A stretch of 44,496 nt of DNA from Kiritimatiellia bacterium. GTDB taxonomy: Bacteria > Verrucomicrobiota > Kiritimatiellia > RFP12 > UBA1067. The translations under genes were made by a program, and so were the position numbers. The stretch spans positions 1 through 44,496 of the forward strand of contig JAFPUH010000049.1 of the NCBI GenBank assembly GCA_017395505.1, read 5' to 3'. This document shows positions 17,726-28,538 of the stretch, one piece after another; the stretch's first letter is position 1, and each line of letters opens with the position of its first letter. Under the pieces are notes generated by a model. That model worked only from the letters and a program-made list of their open reading frames with translations, was not told where the DNA came from and did no database searches.

Positions 17726-20700
17726 ATGAAGGAGGCATTGAGGCTATTCGCTTCACACTTCACACCCCCCGGGGTGGATTCCGGCGGGGCGGTGTCCGTT
17801 TCGTCTCTAGTCGGCGGCTCCGATGCGTTCGCCGCGCTGGCGCTTGCGGAGTCCGGGACAAGGGTAGTACTGGCGGTTACTCCGGGTCTGCCGGATGCTG
17901 ACAGGCTCGCCGACGATCTGCGGCTCATCGGGGCGAGCGTATTGGAGTTTCCGCCGCCGCTTGACGGCGACAGGAGTGCGCTCGGGTCAAGGCTCAAGAC
18001 GATTGCCGCCCTCAGGGCATGGAACATGAGGCCGTATGCTTGCGTGGCCGTTGCGGCGTATCCTGCGCTCGCGACGCCAATACCGGCGGAGGGGATAAGG
18101 CCGCTTTCGCTCGGCATCGGCGCGGAGAGGCTTGAGGCGGTTGCACAAAGGCTCGCGGAGATGGGCTACAACAGGACAGTCGCCGTCGAGCAGGAGGGCG
18201 ACTATTCCGTGCGCGGCGGCATAATAGACGCATGGTCGCCAGGGGAGGAGTTTCCAGTAAGAGCGGAGTTCTTCGGCGACGAGCTGGAGTCGCTTCGCTC
18301 GTTCGATGCGGCGACGCAGATTTCGATAGCGCGGCTCGACACGGCGACGCTGCTGCCGATAAGGGAGGACGGCGCCGAGTCGAGGGCATCGACCACCCTT
18401 CTGGAGATTCTGCCGGAGCAGTCAGTCATACTTGCGCTCGAGCACAACGAATACAATCTCGGAGAGGTGAAGACCGCCTGCGTCTACACGGGAGATCCCG
18501 CGCCAAAGGGAGTCGCGACATTCGAGTTTCCGACAGCGCCGCTGCCCGGCTTCGCGGAGCTTGGCGCGGACGAGGCGCACCATCCCGAGCTGTTCGACGC
18601 CGCGAGGCACAGGCTTGAGCGCCACATAGCCGCAGCCGAGGCGCGGGGGTATGAGATCGTGAGGCTGGATGGACTGTCCGGCGGATTCGAGACGCATTTC
18701 GGAAAAGACGGCAAGGGGCTGCTGGTCGTCACAAAGGCTGATCGCGTATTCACAAAGAAGAAGGTGCGCAAGGTGCGCGGCGCCGGCGGGGCGAACGCAG
18801 GAGCGAGGCTGAACGACTTCGACGACCTTGAGCCGGGCGAATATGTGGTGCATGTCGATTACGGCATCGGGCGCTTCGTAGGTTCGTCGGAGATCGTGGT
18901 CGACGGGCGTCGCAGCGAGGTGTTCACGATCGAGTATGCGGAAGGCGCGAAGCTGCACGTGCCGGCGGCGCATGCGCATCTGCTGTCGAGGTACGTCGGC
19001 GTCAAGGGCGAGACGGTAAAGCTGCACAGGCTGGACGGACGGCGCTGGACCAAGGACAAGCTCGCCGCGCAGAAGGCGGTCGCCGACCTCGCAGCGTCGC
19101 TTCTCGAAACCCAGGCCAAGCGCGAGATCACCCCAGGCTTCAAGTATGACGTCGAGTGCGACGGGCTGGATGCGTTCGAGGCGGCGTTCCCCTACGAAGA
19201 GACGGCGGATCAGGCGGCGGCGATTTCCGCGATAAAGTCCGACCTTGCCTCGCAGAAACCGATGGACAGGCTAATCTGCGGCGACGCGGGCTACGGCAAG
19301 ACGGAAGTCGCGATGCGCGCAGCATATATTGCAGCCATGAACGGAAAGCAGGTGGCGGTGCTGGCGCCGACCACGGTTCTCGCCGAGCAGCACTTCGAGA
19401 CGTTCACATCGAGGTTCGACGGTACGCCCGTGAGGATAGAGTCCGTATCGCGCTTCCAGACATCCGGCACGCATGACGGGACATTCCAGCGGCTCGCGAC
19501 CGGGGTCTGCGACATCGTGATAGGCACGCACGCGCTGCTTTCGAAGAAGGCGACGTTCCGCGACCTCGGGCTCATAATCATAGACGAGGAGCAACGCTTC
19601 GGAGTGAAGCACAAGGAGTTTTTGAAGCGGCTCAGGGCGACGGCGGATGTGCTGACCCTCTCGGCGACGCCGATTCCGCGCACTCTCTACCTGTCGATGA
19701 CCGGCGCGAGGGACCTCTCGCTGCTCAGGTCGCCGCCTCGCGAGCGCGTTGCGGTCGATACGCGAATCGTGACGGACTCCGACGAGATCGTGGGCGCCGC
19801 CATAGACAGCGAGATAGAGCGCGGCGGGCAGGTGTTCTTTCTGCACAACCGCGTGACGACCATCGGCAAGGTCGAAAAGCGGCTGAAGGAGATCGTGCCG
19901 AATGCGAGGATAGTCGTAGCCCACGGCCAGATGGACAACAGGACGCTCGCGAGAAAGATGCGCGACTTCGAGCAGGGGCGCTACGACGTTTTGCTGTCGA
20001 CGACGATCATAGAGTCCGGAATCGACATACCGAGGGCGAACACGATACTTGTGGACCACGCCGAGATGTTCGGCCTCGCCGACCTCTACCAGCTGAGGGG
20101 CCGCGTCGGGCGCTCTTCGAGGCAGGGGCGGGCGGTGTTTCTGCTGCCGTCGGCGGGGCTTGTGGATTCCGACGCGCGCGAGCGTCTCGCGGCCTTGAAG
20201 AGGCATGGCGGACTGGGCAGCGGCTTCAACCTCGCCGTAAGGGATCTCGAACTGCGCGGAGCGGGCAACCTGCTGGGGTCCCAGCAGTCGGGGCATATCG
20301 CGAACGTGGGCTTCGGCCTTTACTGCCAGCTGTTGCAGCGCACGATAGCGGCAATGAAGGGAGAAACGGTAAAGGACATCGTCGACGTGAAGCTCAACCT
20401 CGACTTCATCGACCTGTCGCCGGCATCGGAAGACGACGAGCGGGCGGCGGCGCTGCCGTATGCGTACGTCGAGGAGGATGCGCAGCGCATGGGGTTCATG
20501 AAGCGCTTTGCGGAGGCTATGGACATGAAGAGCGTGAGGGCGCTCGCAGCGGAACTGAAGGACAGGTTCGGTGCGCCGCCTCCCGCTGCGAAGCGGATGA
20601 TACGGCTCGCGGAGCTGCGCGTAAAGTGCGCAGAGGCAGGAATCGGAATAATCGACGCAAAAGACAAGCGAGCCATCCTTTACAGGAACGGCTCGCGGGA

Positions 20701-20803
20701 GATTGCGGGGGTCGTCGACCTCAAGGGCCGCACCGCAGACAGGAAGATCACTGAGCTTCTTCTGTCGCTTCGCCCTCGCACACAGACACGGAAACAAGCG
20801 TAG
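17726..20803 (+). CDS. mfd: Transcription-repair coupling factor
   Basis: A 1025-residue DNA translocase that removes stalled RNA polymerase and recruits UvrA. The UvrB-like N-terminal region ([20 protein letters not shown]) is followed by the polymerase-interaction domain ([15 protein letters not shown]). The motor domains have [13 protein letters not shown] (Walker A, about 517), [12 protein letters not shown] (about 620) and [22 protein letters not shown] and the TRG-type segment come next. It is slightly shorter than the usual 1150 residues, mainly at the N-terminus. Its 3' end overlaps gyrA tail to tail by 56 bp. ATG 17726 is chosen from the promoter position. Confidence 0.95.
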   Translation: MKEALRLFASHFTPPGVDSGGAVSVSSLVGGSDAFAALALAESGTRVVLAVTPGLPDADRLADDLRLIGASVLEFPPPLDGDRSALGSRLKTIAALRAWNMRPYACVAVAAYPALATPIPAEGIRPLSLGIGAERLEAVAQRLAEMGYNRTVAVEQEGDYSVRGGIIDAWSPGEEFPVRAEFFGDELESLRSFDAATQISIARLDTATLLPIREDGAESRASTTLLEILPEQSVILALEHNEYNLGEVKTACVYTGDPAPKGVATFEFPTAPLPGFAELGADEAHHPELFDAARHRLERHIAAAEARGYEIVRLDGLSGGFETHFGKDGKGLLVVTKADRVFTKKKVRKVRGAGGANAGARLNDFDDLEPGEYVVHVDYGIGRFVGSSEIVVDGRRSEVFTIEYAEGAKLHVPAAHAHLLSRYVGVKGETVKLHRLDGRRWTKDKLAAQKAVADLAASLLETQAKREITPGFKYDVECDGLDAFEAAFPYEETADQAAAISAIKSDLASQKPMDRLICGDAGYGKTEVAMRAAYIAAMNGKQVAVLAPTTVLAEQHFETFTSRFDGTPVRIESVSRFQTSGTHDGTFQRLATGVCDIVIGTHALLSKKATFRDLGLIIIDEEQRFGVKHKEFLKRLRATADVLTLSATPIPRTLYLSMTGARDLSLLRSPPRERVAVDTRIVTDSDEIVGAAIDSEIERGGQVFFLHNRVTTIGKVEKRLKEIVPNARIVVAHGQMDNRTLARKMRDFEQGRYDVLLSTTIIESGIDIPRANTILVDHAEMFGLADLYQLRGRVGRSSRQGRAVFLLPSAGLVDSDARERLAALKRHGGLGSGFNLAVRDLELRGAGNLLGSQQSGHIANVGFGLYCQLLQRTIAAMKGETVKDIVDVKLNLDFIDLSPASEDDERAAALPYAYVEEDAQRMGFMKRFAEAMDMKSVRALAAELKDRFGAPPPAAKRMIRLAELRVKCAEAGIGIIDAKDKRAILYRNGSREIAGVVDLKGRTADRKITELLLSLRPRTQTRKQA

Positions 20804-23225
20804 CACCGTCGGAGAGGCGGACCAGCTTGACGCCTTGGGCGGCGCGGCTCTGCACGCGGAACTCGGAGACGGCGCTGCGCACCATCTGCTGGTCGCTCGT
20901 TATCGAGATCACGTTCTCGTCGTCGGACACCGCGTGGGCGGCGACGACAGCGCCGTTGCGGTCGGCGCCCTTTATGCCGATCATGCCCTGACCGCCGCGC
21001 TGGTGGCGCGTGAAATCGGCGAACTCGCAGCGCTTGCCGTATCCGTTGGCTGTCGCGATGAAGAGGGTCTTCTCGTCGTTGACGGCATCGAGCGAGACGA
21101 CGTGGTCGCCTTCCCTCAGGCGGATGCCGCGAACGCCGGTAGCGGTACGGCCCATCCTGCGCACGTCGGAGGCGGCGAAGCGCATGGCGCGGCCATCCTT
21201 CGTGAGCATGATGACGTCGTCGTTGGGCTTCACGAGGCGAACCTCGACAAGCTCGTCGCCTTCGTCGATGTTGATGGCCCTTATGCCGGACTTGTTGACA
21301 TTCTTGAAATCGCCCAGGAGCGTCTTCTTGACCGTTCCGTTTCTCGTGGCGAAGAAGACGTCGATATCGCCCTCAAAGCTGCGTATCGGCAGAAGCTCCA
21401 AAACCTGCTCGCCATCCTGAAGGTTCAGCAGGTTTATGAGCGGACGCCCGAAGCTCGTGCGCGGCGCCTCCTGGATCTGGTAGGCGTCCTTGACGAATAG
21501 GCGGCCGGTGTTCGTGAAGAACATCAGCGAGTCGTGGGTCTGGGCGACGAAGACGAGGCGGATGAAATCCTCCTCCTTCACCTGGGCGCCCTTCACGCCG
21601 TGGCCGCCGCGGCGCTGCTCGCGGTATTCCGTCAGCGGGACGCGCTTGATGTAGCCGCGGTTCGAAAGCGTTATGACGCAAGGCGCATCCGGCACGAGAT
21701 CCTTGAGCGAAACCTCGTTTTCGTCGGCGACAATCTCGGTACGGCGCTGGGCGTCGGTCTTCGAAGCGAACTTCTCGCGCAGCATGGCGAGGTCGCCCTT
21801 GATGATAGCGTAAATCTTCTCAGGGTCGGCGAGAATCGCCTCGAGCTCGGATATCGTCTTCAGCAGCTCCGCCATCTCGGCCTCGAGCTTGTCGCGCTCA
21901 AGACCCGTCAGCTGGTAGAGGCGCATCTCGAGTATCGCGTTGACCTGCAGGTCGGAGAAGCCGTACTTCTCCTGCAGGCGCGAGCGGGCCTCTTCGCGGT
22001 TGGCGGAGGAGCGGATTATCGAGACGACGTCGTCGAGGTTCGCGATGGCGAGCAGGAGGCCTTCGAGTATGTGGCGGCGCGCCTGGGCCTTCTTAAGCTC
22101 GAAGCGCGTGCGGCGGGTGATGACGTCGAAGCGGTGGTCGACGTAGCAGCGGAAGAAGTCCTTGAGGTTGAGTATCTTCGGGCGGCCGCCGTCGATCGCG
22201 AGCATTATCGCGCCGAAGGTTGTCTGAAGCTCGGTGTGCTTGTAGAGGTGGTTGAGGACGATCTCGCCGATGGCGTCGCGCTTGAGCTCGACGATGATTC
22301 TCACATCGTCCTTCGACTCGTCGCGGATGTCGCTGATACCCTCGAGGACCTTGTCCTTGACGAGCTCCGCCATGTGCACGAGCATCTCGCGCTTGTTGAC
22401 GGCGTAGGGGATCTCTGTTATGACTATGCGTTCGCGGCCGTTCTTCTGGACCTCGACCTCGGCCTTGCCGCGTACGCGAAGCTGGCCGCGGCCGTTCTTG
22501 TACATGTTGGCGATGCCGTTGAAGCCGCATATCTGCGCGCCGGTCGGAAAGTCAGGCCCCTTCACGAACCGCATCAGGTCTTCGACAGTGCAGTCCTCGC
22601 GGTGATCGACGTAGTAGGTTATGCCGTCGCAGAGCTCGCCGAGGTTGTGGGGCGGTATGTTGGTCGCCATTCCGACGGCGATGCCGCTGGAACCGTTGAG
22701 GAGGAGGTTCGGGAGCTTGGCCGGAAGCACGGAGGGCTCCTCGAGAGTCTCGTCGAAGTTCGGCACCATATCGACGGTATCCTTCTCGAGGTCGCCGAGC
22801 ATCTCCTCGGTAACCTTCTGCATGCGCACTTCGGTGTAGCGCATCGCGGCCGCCTTGTCGCCGTCGATGGAGCCGAAGTTGCCGTGGCCGTCGACCAGGG
22901 GGACGCGCAGGGAGAAAGGCTGCGCCATGCGGACGATCGTCTCGTAGACGGCGGAGTCGCCGTGCGGATGGTACTTGCCGATCACATCGCCGACGACACG
23001 CGCCGATTTGACGTGCTTCGCGCTGAAAGGTATGCCGAGCTTGTGCATCGAATAGAGACAGCGGCGATGCACCGGCTTGAGACCGTCGCGCACGTCGGGA
23101 AGCGCGCGGCCGACAATTACGCTCATCGAATAGTCGATGTAGTCGCGCGACATCTCGTCTTCAATGTTGACGTCTTCAAGCGTCCCTGCGATGGACTCGA
23201 GATTCTGAACTTCTTCCTCTGCCAT
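20748..23225 (-). CDS. gyrA: DNA gyrase subunit A
   Basis: An 825-residue subunit that cuts and rejoins DNA. The catalytic Tyr130 is in [11 protein letters not shown]. The quinolone region reads [16 protein letters not shown], with Ser91 and Glu95 where E. coli has Ser83 and Asp87. The C-terminal wrapping domain has the GyrA box [10 protein letters not shown] rather than QRRGGKG. The start at 23225 has no ribosome site and lies only about 2 nt past the predicted transcription start. GyrB is not in the window. The promoter overlaps the 3' end of gspF. Confidence 0.96.
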   Translation of the reverse strand: MAEEEVQNLESIAGTLEDVNIEDEMSRDYIDYSMSVIVGRALPDVRDGLKPVHRRCLYSMHKLGIPFSAKHVKSARVVGDVIGKYHPHGDSAVYETIVRMAQPFSLRVPLVDGHGNFGSIDGDKAAAMRYTEVRMQKVTEEMLGDLEKDTVDMVPNFDETLEEPSVLPAKLPNLLLNGSSGIAVGMATNIPPHNLGELCDGITYYVDHREDCTVEDLMRFVKGPDFPTGAQICGFNGIANMYKNGRGQLRVRGKAEVEVQKNGRERIVITEIPYAVNKREMLVHMAELVKDKVLEGISDIRDESKDDVRIIVELKRDAIGEIVLNHLYKHTELQTTFGAIMLAIDGGRPKILNLKDFFRCYVDHRFDVITRRTRFELKKAQARRHILEGLLLAIANLDDVVSIIRSSANREEARSRLQEKYGFSDLQVNAILEMRLYQLTGLERDKLEAEMAELLKTISELEAILADPEKIYAIIKGDLAMLREKFASKTDAQRRTEIVADENEVSLKDLVPDAPCVITLSNRGYIKRVPLTEYREQRRGGHGVKGAQVKEEDFIRLVFVAQTHDSLMFFTNTGRLFVKDAYQIQEAPRTSFGRPLINLLNLQDGEQVLELLPIRSFEGDIDVFFATRNGTVKKTLLGDFKNVNKSGIRAINIDEGDELVEVRLVKPNDDVIMLTKDGRAMRFAASDVRRMGRTATGVRGIRLREGDHVVSLDAVNDEKTLFIATANGYGKRCEFADFTRHQRGGQGMIGIKGADRNGAVVAAHAVSDDENVISITSDQQMVRSAVSEFRVQSRAAQGVKLVRLSDGATLVSVSVCEGEATEEAQ

Positions 23226-23233
23226 AGGTGTAT

Positions 23234-23242
23234 ATTATACCA
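23234..23242 (-). promoter_or_regulatory. Extended -10 promoter of gyrA
   Basis: Minus strand TTTTTGGTATAATATAC; TATAAT at 23239-23234 with TGG extension and no good -35. Predicted start near 23227, two bases before the ATG, indicating a leaderless message. Confidence 0.65.
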
Positions 23243-23246
23243 AAAA

Positions 23247-24401
23247 TCAGCCCAGAGAGGACGATACTTTGAACACCGCCATGAGTATCGCAATCGCGAC
23301 AAAACCTACGGCGACGGCTATCATCACTATAAGTATAGGCTCCAAAGCGTTGGTAAAGGCGGTTATGTTGCGGTCCATGTCCTTCTGGTAGCGTTTACCG
23401 ATATGCTCGAGCGAGCCGGCCATGTCGCCGGCCTGTTCGCCGACGGCGAGCATGTCGGTCATAAGGCGGGGGAAGACGCCTGACGAGGCGAGCGGACCCG
23501 AGATGCTCGTACCGTCCGTCACGCGCTTCCTGGCGGTCGCGAGGGCTTGGGCTATCACGGCGTTGCCGCAGGTCTCCTCGGATATCTTGAGCGCCTGAAG
23601 CACGTTGACGCCGTTGACAAGCAGCGTCTTGAGGGTATAGGCGAGCGAAGCGTAGGCGCCGCAGGCGACGATACCCTTAACGAGCGGCATCTTGAGCTTC
23701 CAGCCGTCGATCTTCAGGCGGCCCGAATCCGACTTTCGCCACTTGTTGAACCAGAGCGCGGCCAGAACGGCGCCAATCGCCATCATCCAGCCGTAATGGA
23801 TGAGCGCGTTGCTCATGCCTATCAGTATCTGGGTGGGCAGCGGCAGCGAAGCGCCCATGGAATCGAACACCTTCTGGAACTGGGGAATGATCCACACCAG
23901 CGCGCCGATCATCGCGAGGACGCCGAACACGAGCACGATCAGGGGATAGCTCAAGGCGCTCTTTATCTTGCCGCGCATGTTGTCGTAGCGCTCATAGTGG
24001 TCGACAAGCCTACGCAATACCTCGACCATCGCGCCCGAGGCCTCGCCAGCCCTTATCATGTTGGAATAAAGCGGCTCGAAGCTCTTCGGGTGGTGGGCGC
24101 AGGCATCGGAGAAGTTCTCGCCGCGGACGATCCTGTCGCAAAGATCCTGGCAGACGTAGCGCTGCGCGCTACCTTCCTCGCCTTGTCCGGCCAGGGCCTT
24201 CAGCGCCTGGCCGAGGGTCATACCAGCTTCAATCAGGTCGGCGAGCTCGGATGTGAAGAGCAAGACCTCGACGCCTTTCATCGCGGTCTTCTGCTTCGCG
24301 CCGCCTATCTGCGCATTCCAGACGGACGTCTTTGCGGCGTCCTGCTTGGGCTGCGCCGCAGGTTGCCGAGGGGTGGAAGCGCTCTTCCTCGCGTAGCCCA
24401 T
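23247..24401 (-). CDS. Type II secretion / type IV pilus inner-membrane platform protein (GspF/PilC family)
   Basis: A 384-residue protein with the two repeated GspF domains. The first reads LFTSELADLIEAGMTLGQALKAL; the second LAYTLKTLLVNGVNVLQALKI. Hydrophobic spans lie at LIVLVFGVLAMIGALVWIIP and ILIVMIAVAVGFVAIAILMAV. The conserved GE.SG and GEQAGDMAGSLEHIG segments are present. An N-terminal Gln/Ala-rich tail precedes the domain. The ATG overlaps the serA stop as TAATG. No other secretion genes are adjacent, so whether it serves a type II system or a pilus cannot be told. Confidence 0.88.
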   Translation of the reverse strand: MGYARKSASTPRQPAAQPKQDAAKTSVWNAQIGGAKQKTAMKGVEVLLFTSELADLIEAGMTLGQALKALAGQGEEGSAQRYVCQDLCDRIVRGENFSDACAHHPKSFEPLYSNMIRAGEASGAMVEVLRRLVDHYERYDNMRGKIKSALSYPLIVLVFGVLAMIGALVWIIPQFQKVFDSMGASLPLPTQILIGMSNALIHYGWMMAIGAVLAALWFNKWRKSDSGRLKIDGWKLKMPLVKGIVACGAYASLAYTLKTLLVNGVNVLQALKISEETCGNAVIAQALATARKRVTDGTSISGPLASSGVFPRLMTDMLAVGEQAGDMAGSLEHIGKRYQKDMDRNITAFTNALEPILIVMIAVAVGFVAIAILMAVFKVSSSLG

Positions 24402-25573
24402 TACCTGATCACACGCACGCGTATTACCGCGTCGCTGGACTCGAGGGCCTCTACGACATCTGCCGGCACTGCCGAATCGGTGTCGATCAGCGTATAAGCG
24501 AAATCGCCGCGGCTCTTGTTCGCGATGGCGTCGATGTTGACGTTGGCGTTGCCGAGTATCGAAGTGAACGTACCGATCATGTTGGCGACGTTCTTGTGGC
24601 AGATCGAGATGCGCCCTGCCTTGGCCGGAACGCCGAGCGAACACGCCGGGTAGTTGACCGAGTTGGCGATGTTGCCGTTCTCGAGGAAGTCGCGCATCTC
24701 CTTGACAGCCATCACGGCGCAGTTGTCCTCCGACTCCTCGGTCGACGCACCGAGGTGGGGAATCACGAGGCAACCCTTGCGTCCGGCAGTTGTCGGATTG
24801 GGGAAGTCGCTGACATAGCGGCGAACCTTTCCGGCATCTATGGCGGCGAGCATGTCAGGCTCGTTCACGAGGGCGTCGCGGGCGGCATTTATCACGATGA
24901 CACCGTTCTTCATCATCGCGATCGCATCGGCGTTTATCATGCCCTTCGTGGACTCAAGCGCCGGAACGTGTATCGTTATGATGTCGCATGTGCTGTATAT
25001 TGCCTCGACGTTCTTGCAGTGTCGGACGGCGTGGTCGAGCTGCCATGCGGCGTCGACGGACAGGTAGGGGTCGTAACCGTAAACCTCCATACCAAGCTCG
25101 ATAGCGGCGTTCGCGACACGTTGGCCTATGGCTCCGAGGCCGATGACTCCGAGCTTCTTGCCCTGTATCTCGGTTCCGGCAAAAGCCTTCTTCGCCTTTT
25201 CGGCGCTCTTTGCTATGGCGGGATCGGCGGCGTTGGCCTTTACCCACTCAACACCGCCGACGATGTCGCGGCTAGCCATAAGCATGGCGGCTATGACAAG
25301 CTCCTTCACGCCATTGGCGTTGGCGCCGGGGGTGTTGAAGACCACGATACCCTTCTTGGCGTACTCGGCGTGTGGAATGTTGTTGACGCCGGCACCGGCA
25401 CGGGCCACGGCAAGCAGGTTCGCGCCGGGCTCAAGGTCATCCATCTTGGCGGAGCGCACGAACACTGCGTCGGCGTCGGCGAAGCTCTCGGTACGCACGT
25501 ACCTGTCGTCAAGGTTTGCGAGGCCAACCTCCGCAATGGGGTTGAGACAGTTGTAGGAGAATTTCATATTCAT
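24401..25573 (-). CDS. serA: D-3-phosphoglycerate dehydrogenase
   Basis: A 390-residue NAD-dependent enzyme for the first step of serine synthesis. The Rossmann motif is VIGLGAIGQRVANAAIELGM. The catalytic Arg is in NAARDALVNE and the His in IPHLGASTEESEDN. A C-terminal ACT domain (ISICHKNVANMIGTFTSILG) suggests serine feedback. It starts with TGATG coupling to the preceding purH; ATG 25567 is an alternative two codons later. The tight purH-serA-gspF run suggests one transcript. Confidence 0.92.
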   Translation of the reverse strand: MNMKFSYNCLNPIAEVGLANLDDRYVRTESFADADAVFVRSAKMDDLEPGANLLAVARAGAGVNNIPHAEYAKKGIVVFNTPGANANGVKELVIAAMLMASRDIVGGVEWVKANAADPAIAKSAEKAKKAFAGTEIQGKKLGVIGLGAIGQRVANAAIELGMEVYGYDPYLSVDAAWQLDHAVRHCKNVEAIYSTCDIITIHVPALESTKGMINADAIAMMKNGVIVINAARDALVNEPDMLAAIDAGKVRRYVSDFPNPTTAGRKGCLVIPHLGASTEESEDNCAVMAVKEMRDFLENGNIANSVNYPACSLGVPAKAGRISICHKNVANMIGTFTSILGNANVNIDAIANKSRGDFAYTLIDTDSAVPADVVEALESSDAVIRVRVIR

Positions 25574-26871
25574 CAGTGGCGGAAGCTGCGCTGACCAGTG
25601 AACACCATGGCGACTCCGGCGTCGTTGCAGCAGTCTATGACATCCCAGTCGCGTATTGCGCCGCCGGGCTGGACGATTGAGGTTATGCCTTCGCGAATAC
25701 CCACCTCGGCACCGTCCCTGAACGGGAAGAACGCGTCGGAGACCATCGCGCAGCCGGGGAGCCCACCCTTCTCGGCGCGTGTCTGCTCCATGATCTCGGC
25801 CTGCTTCTTTGCGCCATCCGCTTCGCCGAACGCCAGGCGAAGGTCGTTGTAAGGCTTCTGGTACTTCTCCCAGGCGATCCAGTCGGCATGCTTCGTATAG
25901 GCCTTATCACGGGCGATCTCGGCGACGCCGACACGATCCTGTTCACCTGTTCCGATACCGACAGTGGCACCATCCTTGACGTAGAGCACGGAGTTGGAGG
26001 TCACGCCGGCTTCGACCAGCCAGCCGAAAACGAGATCCTCATACTCCTTCGCGGTGGGCAGGCGGGCGATCTTGTGCTCCTCGAAGCGAACTTCGCCTGT
26101 CGCCTTGTCGGTGATCTTGCGGTTGCAATAGGCAGGCATGAAATCCTCGGGCTTGCGGGCGTTCGCGCTGAACGAAGTCTGGGCGACGATTCCGCCGTCG
26201 ATGAGAGACTTGAAGTCGACGACGTGCTTCGCGACAAAATCCGTAAGGCGGGACATGTTGCGAATGCGGAAGACGCGCAGGTTCTTCTTGGTTGCAAAGA
26301 GATCCATCACGCCGGGCTTGAAGTCGGGAGCGACCACGACCTCCGCATAGTTCTCGACGATCAGCTTCGCCGTCTCCATGTCGCACTCGCGGTTGAGGGC
26401 TATCGCGCCGCCGAAAGCGGCGAGGCGGTCGGCCTTGTTCGCGCGGAAGTAGGCCTCGGCGAGTGTGGAGCCAGTGGCGACTCCACACGGATTGTTGTGC
26501 TTGACGATGACCGCGCATGGCTTGTCCATCAGATAGCGCAGGATGTTGAGAGCGTTGTCTGTGTCGGTGACGTTGGTCTTGCCGGGATGCTTGCCGCTCT
26601 GGAGAAGCTCAGGCACGGACGCCAGATACTGCCCGGCCTGAAGCATCTCGACATCGCCCAGAACGAGGTTGCCGTTGACGAGACGATATAGCGCAGCCTC
26701 CTGACCGGGATTCTCGCCGTAGCGAAGGCCCTTCTCCTCGCCGCCGATGTTCCAGGTCACCTTCTCGTAGCGGAAGGTCTGGCGGGCGTCGCCGTCGATG
26801 AACGAGATCTCCATTGCGGGCGCAAAATGGTCCGCCTCGATTGTCTTGTATGCTTCTTTCAGGTCTTTCAT
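25573..26871 (-). CDS. purH: AICAR transformylase (PurH C-terminal domain only)
   Basis: A 432-residue protein covering only the formyltransferase half of PurH, which transfers a formyl group from 10-formyl-THF to AICAR. The active-site segment VIVKHNNPCGVA and the later FFPFRDGAEVGI and SIVQPGGAIRDWDVI motifs are present. The N-terminal IMP cyclohydrolase domain (about 190 residues) is absent, so that step must be encoded elsewhere. ATG 26871 follows TATAAT by 7 nt with no ribosome site. Some genomes naturally encode such stand-alone transformylases. Confidence 0.88.
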   Translation of the reverse strand: MKDLKEAYKTIEADHFAPAMEISFIDGDARQTFRYEKVTWNIGGEEKGLRYGENPGQEAALYRLVNGNLVLGDVEMLQAGQYLASVPELLQSGKHPGKTNVTDTDNALNILRYLMDKPCAVIVKHNNPCGVATGSTLAEAYFRANKADRLAAFGGAIALNRECDMETAKLIVENYAEVVVAPDFKPGVMDLFATKKNLRVFRIRNMSRLTDFVAKHVVDFKSLIDGGIVAQTSFSANARKPEDFMPAYCNRKITDKATGEVRFEEHKIARLPTAKEYEDLVFGWLVEAGVTSNSVLYVKDGATVGIGTGEQDRVGVAEIARDKAYTKHADWIAWEKYQKPYNDLRLAFGEADGAKKQAEIMEQTRAEKGGLPGCAMVSDAFFPFRDGAEVGIREGITSIVQPGGAIRDWDVIDCCNDAGVAMVFTGQRSFRH

Positions 26872-26878
26872 AAGTGGT

Positions 26879-26887
26879 ATTATATCA
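26879..26887 (-). promoter_or_regulatory. Extended -10 promoter of purH
   Basis: Minus strand TTATGATATAATACC; TATAAT at 26884-26879 with TGA extension. Predicted start near 26872, adjacent to the ATG, so the transcript is probably leaderless. Confidence 0.62.
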
Positions 26888-26911
26888 TAATTGCAGTTGA
26901 CGATTGATCCT

Positions 26912-27703
26912 TCAGCCGCGCTGGCGCAGCACCTCGTACAGCGTCACGGCGGTCGCAACGCCAGCGTTCAGCGACTCGAAGCCACCTGGCATAGGCAGCT
27001 CGGCTATGAAATCGCAGTTCTCGCGCACCAGACGCGAGATGCCGCTTCCTTCAGCGCCGACGACAAGGCCGACGCGTCCCTTGAAGTCGATCTTGGTGTA
27101 GGGTTTCGCATCCTCGCCCCAGTCGAGCCCGGTGAACCAGAGCCCGGCATCCTTCAGATCTTGCATCGCACGGACGATGTTTACGACGTGCGCAACCTTT
27201 ATGTGCTCGGCGCCGCCGGCTGAAGCGCGTACCGCAGCGGGGGTGATGCCGCAGGCGCGATCCTCAGGGATGACGACGCCGGTAACGCCAACCGCGCAGG
27301 CGGTGCGCAGTATCGAACCGACGTTCTGCGGATCCTCAAGATGATCCAGCACGAGCACAAGCGCGTTCTCGTCCTCTTGGGCGTCGCGCACGATTTCGTC
27401 GAATCCGACGTAGGGATAGCCCGTGGTCTTGAGCGCGACACCCTGATGGTGGCCAAACCGCGTCAGCTTGTCGAGCTGGGTACGATCCATGGTACGCACG
27501 ACAAGTCGCCTTGCGTTGGCTTCGTCGCGTATGCGCTGAATCTGGTCGTCCTCGTCGGGGAAGGCGGGCGGCAGCACTATCTCGCTTGCCGTCCTGCGCC
27601 CCGCCGCGAGAGCCTCTTCTACCGGATTGCGGCCATAGAGCCATTCTCCGCCGGTGACCATCTCGCGGGGACCTTTGTGGTGGTTGTGCTGCTGAGGTCT
27701 CAT
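26912..27703 (-). CDS. rlmB: 23S rRNA 2'-O-methyltransferase RlmB (SpoU/TrmH family)
   Basis: A 263-residue SPOUT enzyme. The substrate-binding N-domain starts at WLYGRNPVEEAL. The knot motifs are LDHLEDPQNVGSILRTA (motif 1), LVVGAEGSGISRLV (motif 2) and ELPMPGGFESLNAGVATAVTLYE (motif 3). RlmB methylates the ribose of G2251 in 23S rRNA; the closely related TrmH families are the alternative. It begins 12 nt after the aldolase stop and probably ends the nadB transcript. Confidence 0.87.
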   Translation of the reverse strand: MRPQQHNHHKGPREMVTGGEWLYGRNPVEEALAAGRRTASEIVLPPAFPDEDDQIQRIRDEANARRLVVRTMDRTQLDKLTRFGHHQGVALKTTGYPYVGFDEIVRDAQEDENALVLVLDHLEDPQNVGSILRTACAVGVTGVVIPEDRACGITPAAVRASAGGAEHIKVAHVVNIVRAMQDLKDAGLWFTGLDWGEDAKPYTKIDFKGRVGLVVGAEGSGISRLVRENCDFIAELPMPGGFESLNAGVATAVTLYEVLRQRG

Positions 27704-27715
27704 CTCATCTCCAGG

Positions 27716-28534
27716 CTACTTGGACGAAACGCCCATCCTGTAGCCGTTGAATCTCCGTGTGTTGTAGGTCTTCATTCCCTCGTCTACAGGCAGACCGAGA
27801 GACTTTCTTATCGCCATGAAGTCTGCGACCCCCTTGGGCCCAACCTGGTTGAGCTTGGCGCCATGCCCGGCGGCAAGAAGCAGAACCTCGCAATAGGCGT
27901 CTGCGTTCTCGGCGAACCATTCCGCCTCCTCGATATCCCTCGCGCCGCAGACGATGCCGTGGTTCTCCATGAAGACGACGTTGGACTTCTTGGACGCAGC
28001 CGCCACGCTTTCGGCGACCTCGTCGCTGCCTGGCGTCGCGTATGGGGCGAGCGGAATCTGCCCGAAGAAGATGTCGGCCTCGGGGTTTATTCCGCTCGGC
28101 GGAACCTGACCCGCGAAAAGGAACGCGTTGCAGTGCGGCGGATGGCAGTGGATGCAGGCGTTCCATCCGGCGGAAAGCATCATCGCTATGTGAACCTTGA
28201 CTTCGCTCGTTCTCGGGCGGTAGCCGCAGAGCTGCCCGGCGTTCATGTCGACGAGGCAGATGTCCTCCTCCTTCATGAAGCCCTTGCAGCACAAGGTGGG
28301 CGAGCAAAGCACAAGATCCTCGCCAACCCTGACGGAAAGGTTGCCGCCGTTTCCGTCGGTGTATCCGCGGGCATATATCCGGCGGCCCATCTCGCACATG
28401 TCCTGCTTCACCTTGCGTATGGCTGGAGACTTGAAGAAGGCGTCAAGCTGCCGGCGGGTCTTCGGCTGCGGACCGGACCTCCAGTCGTACGCACGGTTCA
28501 CAAGCGGCGGTTTTATATAGAGGTTCTTGTCCAT
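27716..28534 (-). CDS. Class II aldolase/adducin-family protein (fuculose-phosphate aldolase-like)
   Basis: A 272-residue protein of the zinc aldolase/epimerase family (FucA, AraD, MtnB). The zinc site is seen as CIHCHPPHCNAF plus a later His in MENHGIVCGA, and the phosphate loop as GYTDGNGGNLSVRVG. The protein is longer than FucA (about 215), with an extra N-terminus (YIKPPLVNRAYDWRSG) and C-terminal tail. The start ATG 28534 lies 4 nt after the ABC ATPase gene with GGAG upstream. The substrate is unknown; a sugar phosphate or a methylthio sugar is likely. Confidence 0.82.
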   Translation of the reverse strand: MDKNLYIKPPLVNRAYDWRSGPQPKTRRQLDAFFKSPAIRKVKQDMCEMGRRIYARGYTDGNGGNLSVRVGEDLVLCSPTLCCKGFMKEEDICLVDMNAGQLCGYRPRTSEVKVHIAMMLSAGWNACIHCHPPHCNAFLFAGQVPPSGINPEADIFFGQIPLAPYATPGSDEVAESVAAASKKSNVVFMENHGIVCGARDIEEAEWFAENADAYCEVLLLAAGHGAKLNQVGPKGVADFMAIRKSLGLPVDEGMKTYNTRRFNGYRMGVSSK

Positions 28535-28538
28535 GACA

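Noticed and set aside
19271..20806. 511-codon minus-strand frame opposite mfd
   Set aside because: Antisense to conserved Mfd motor motifs.
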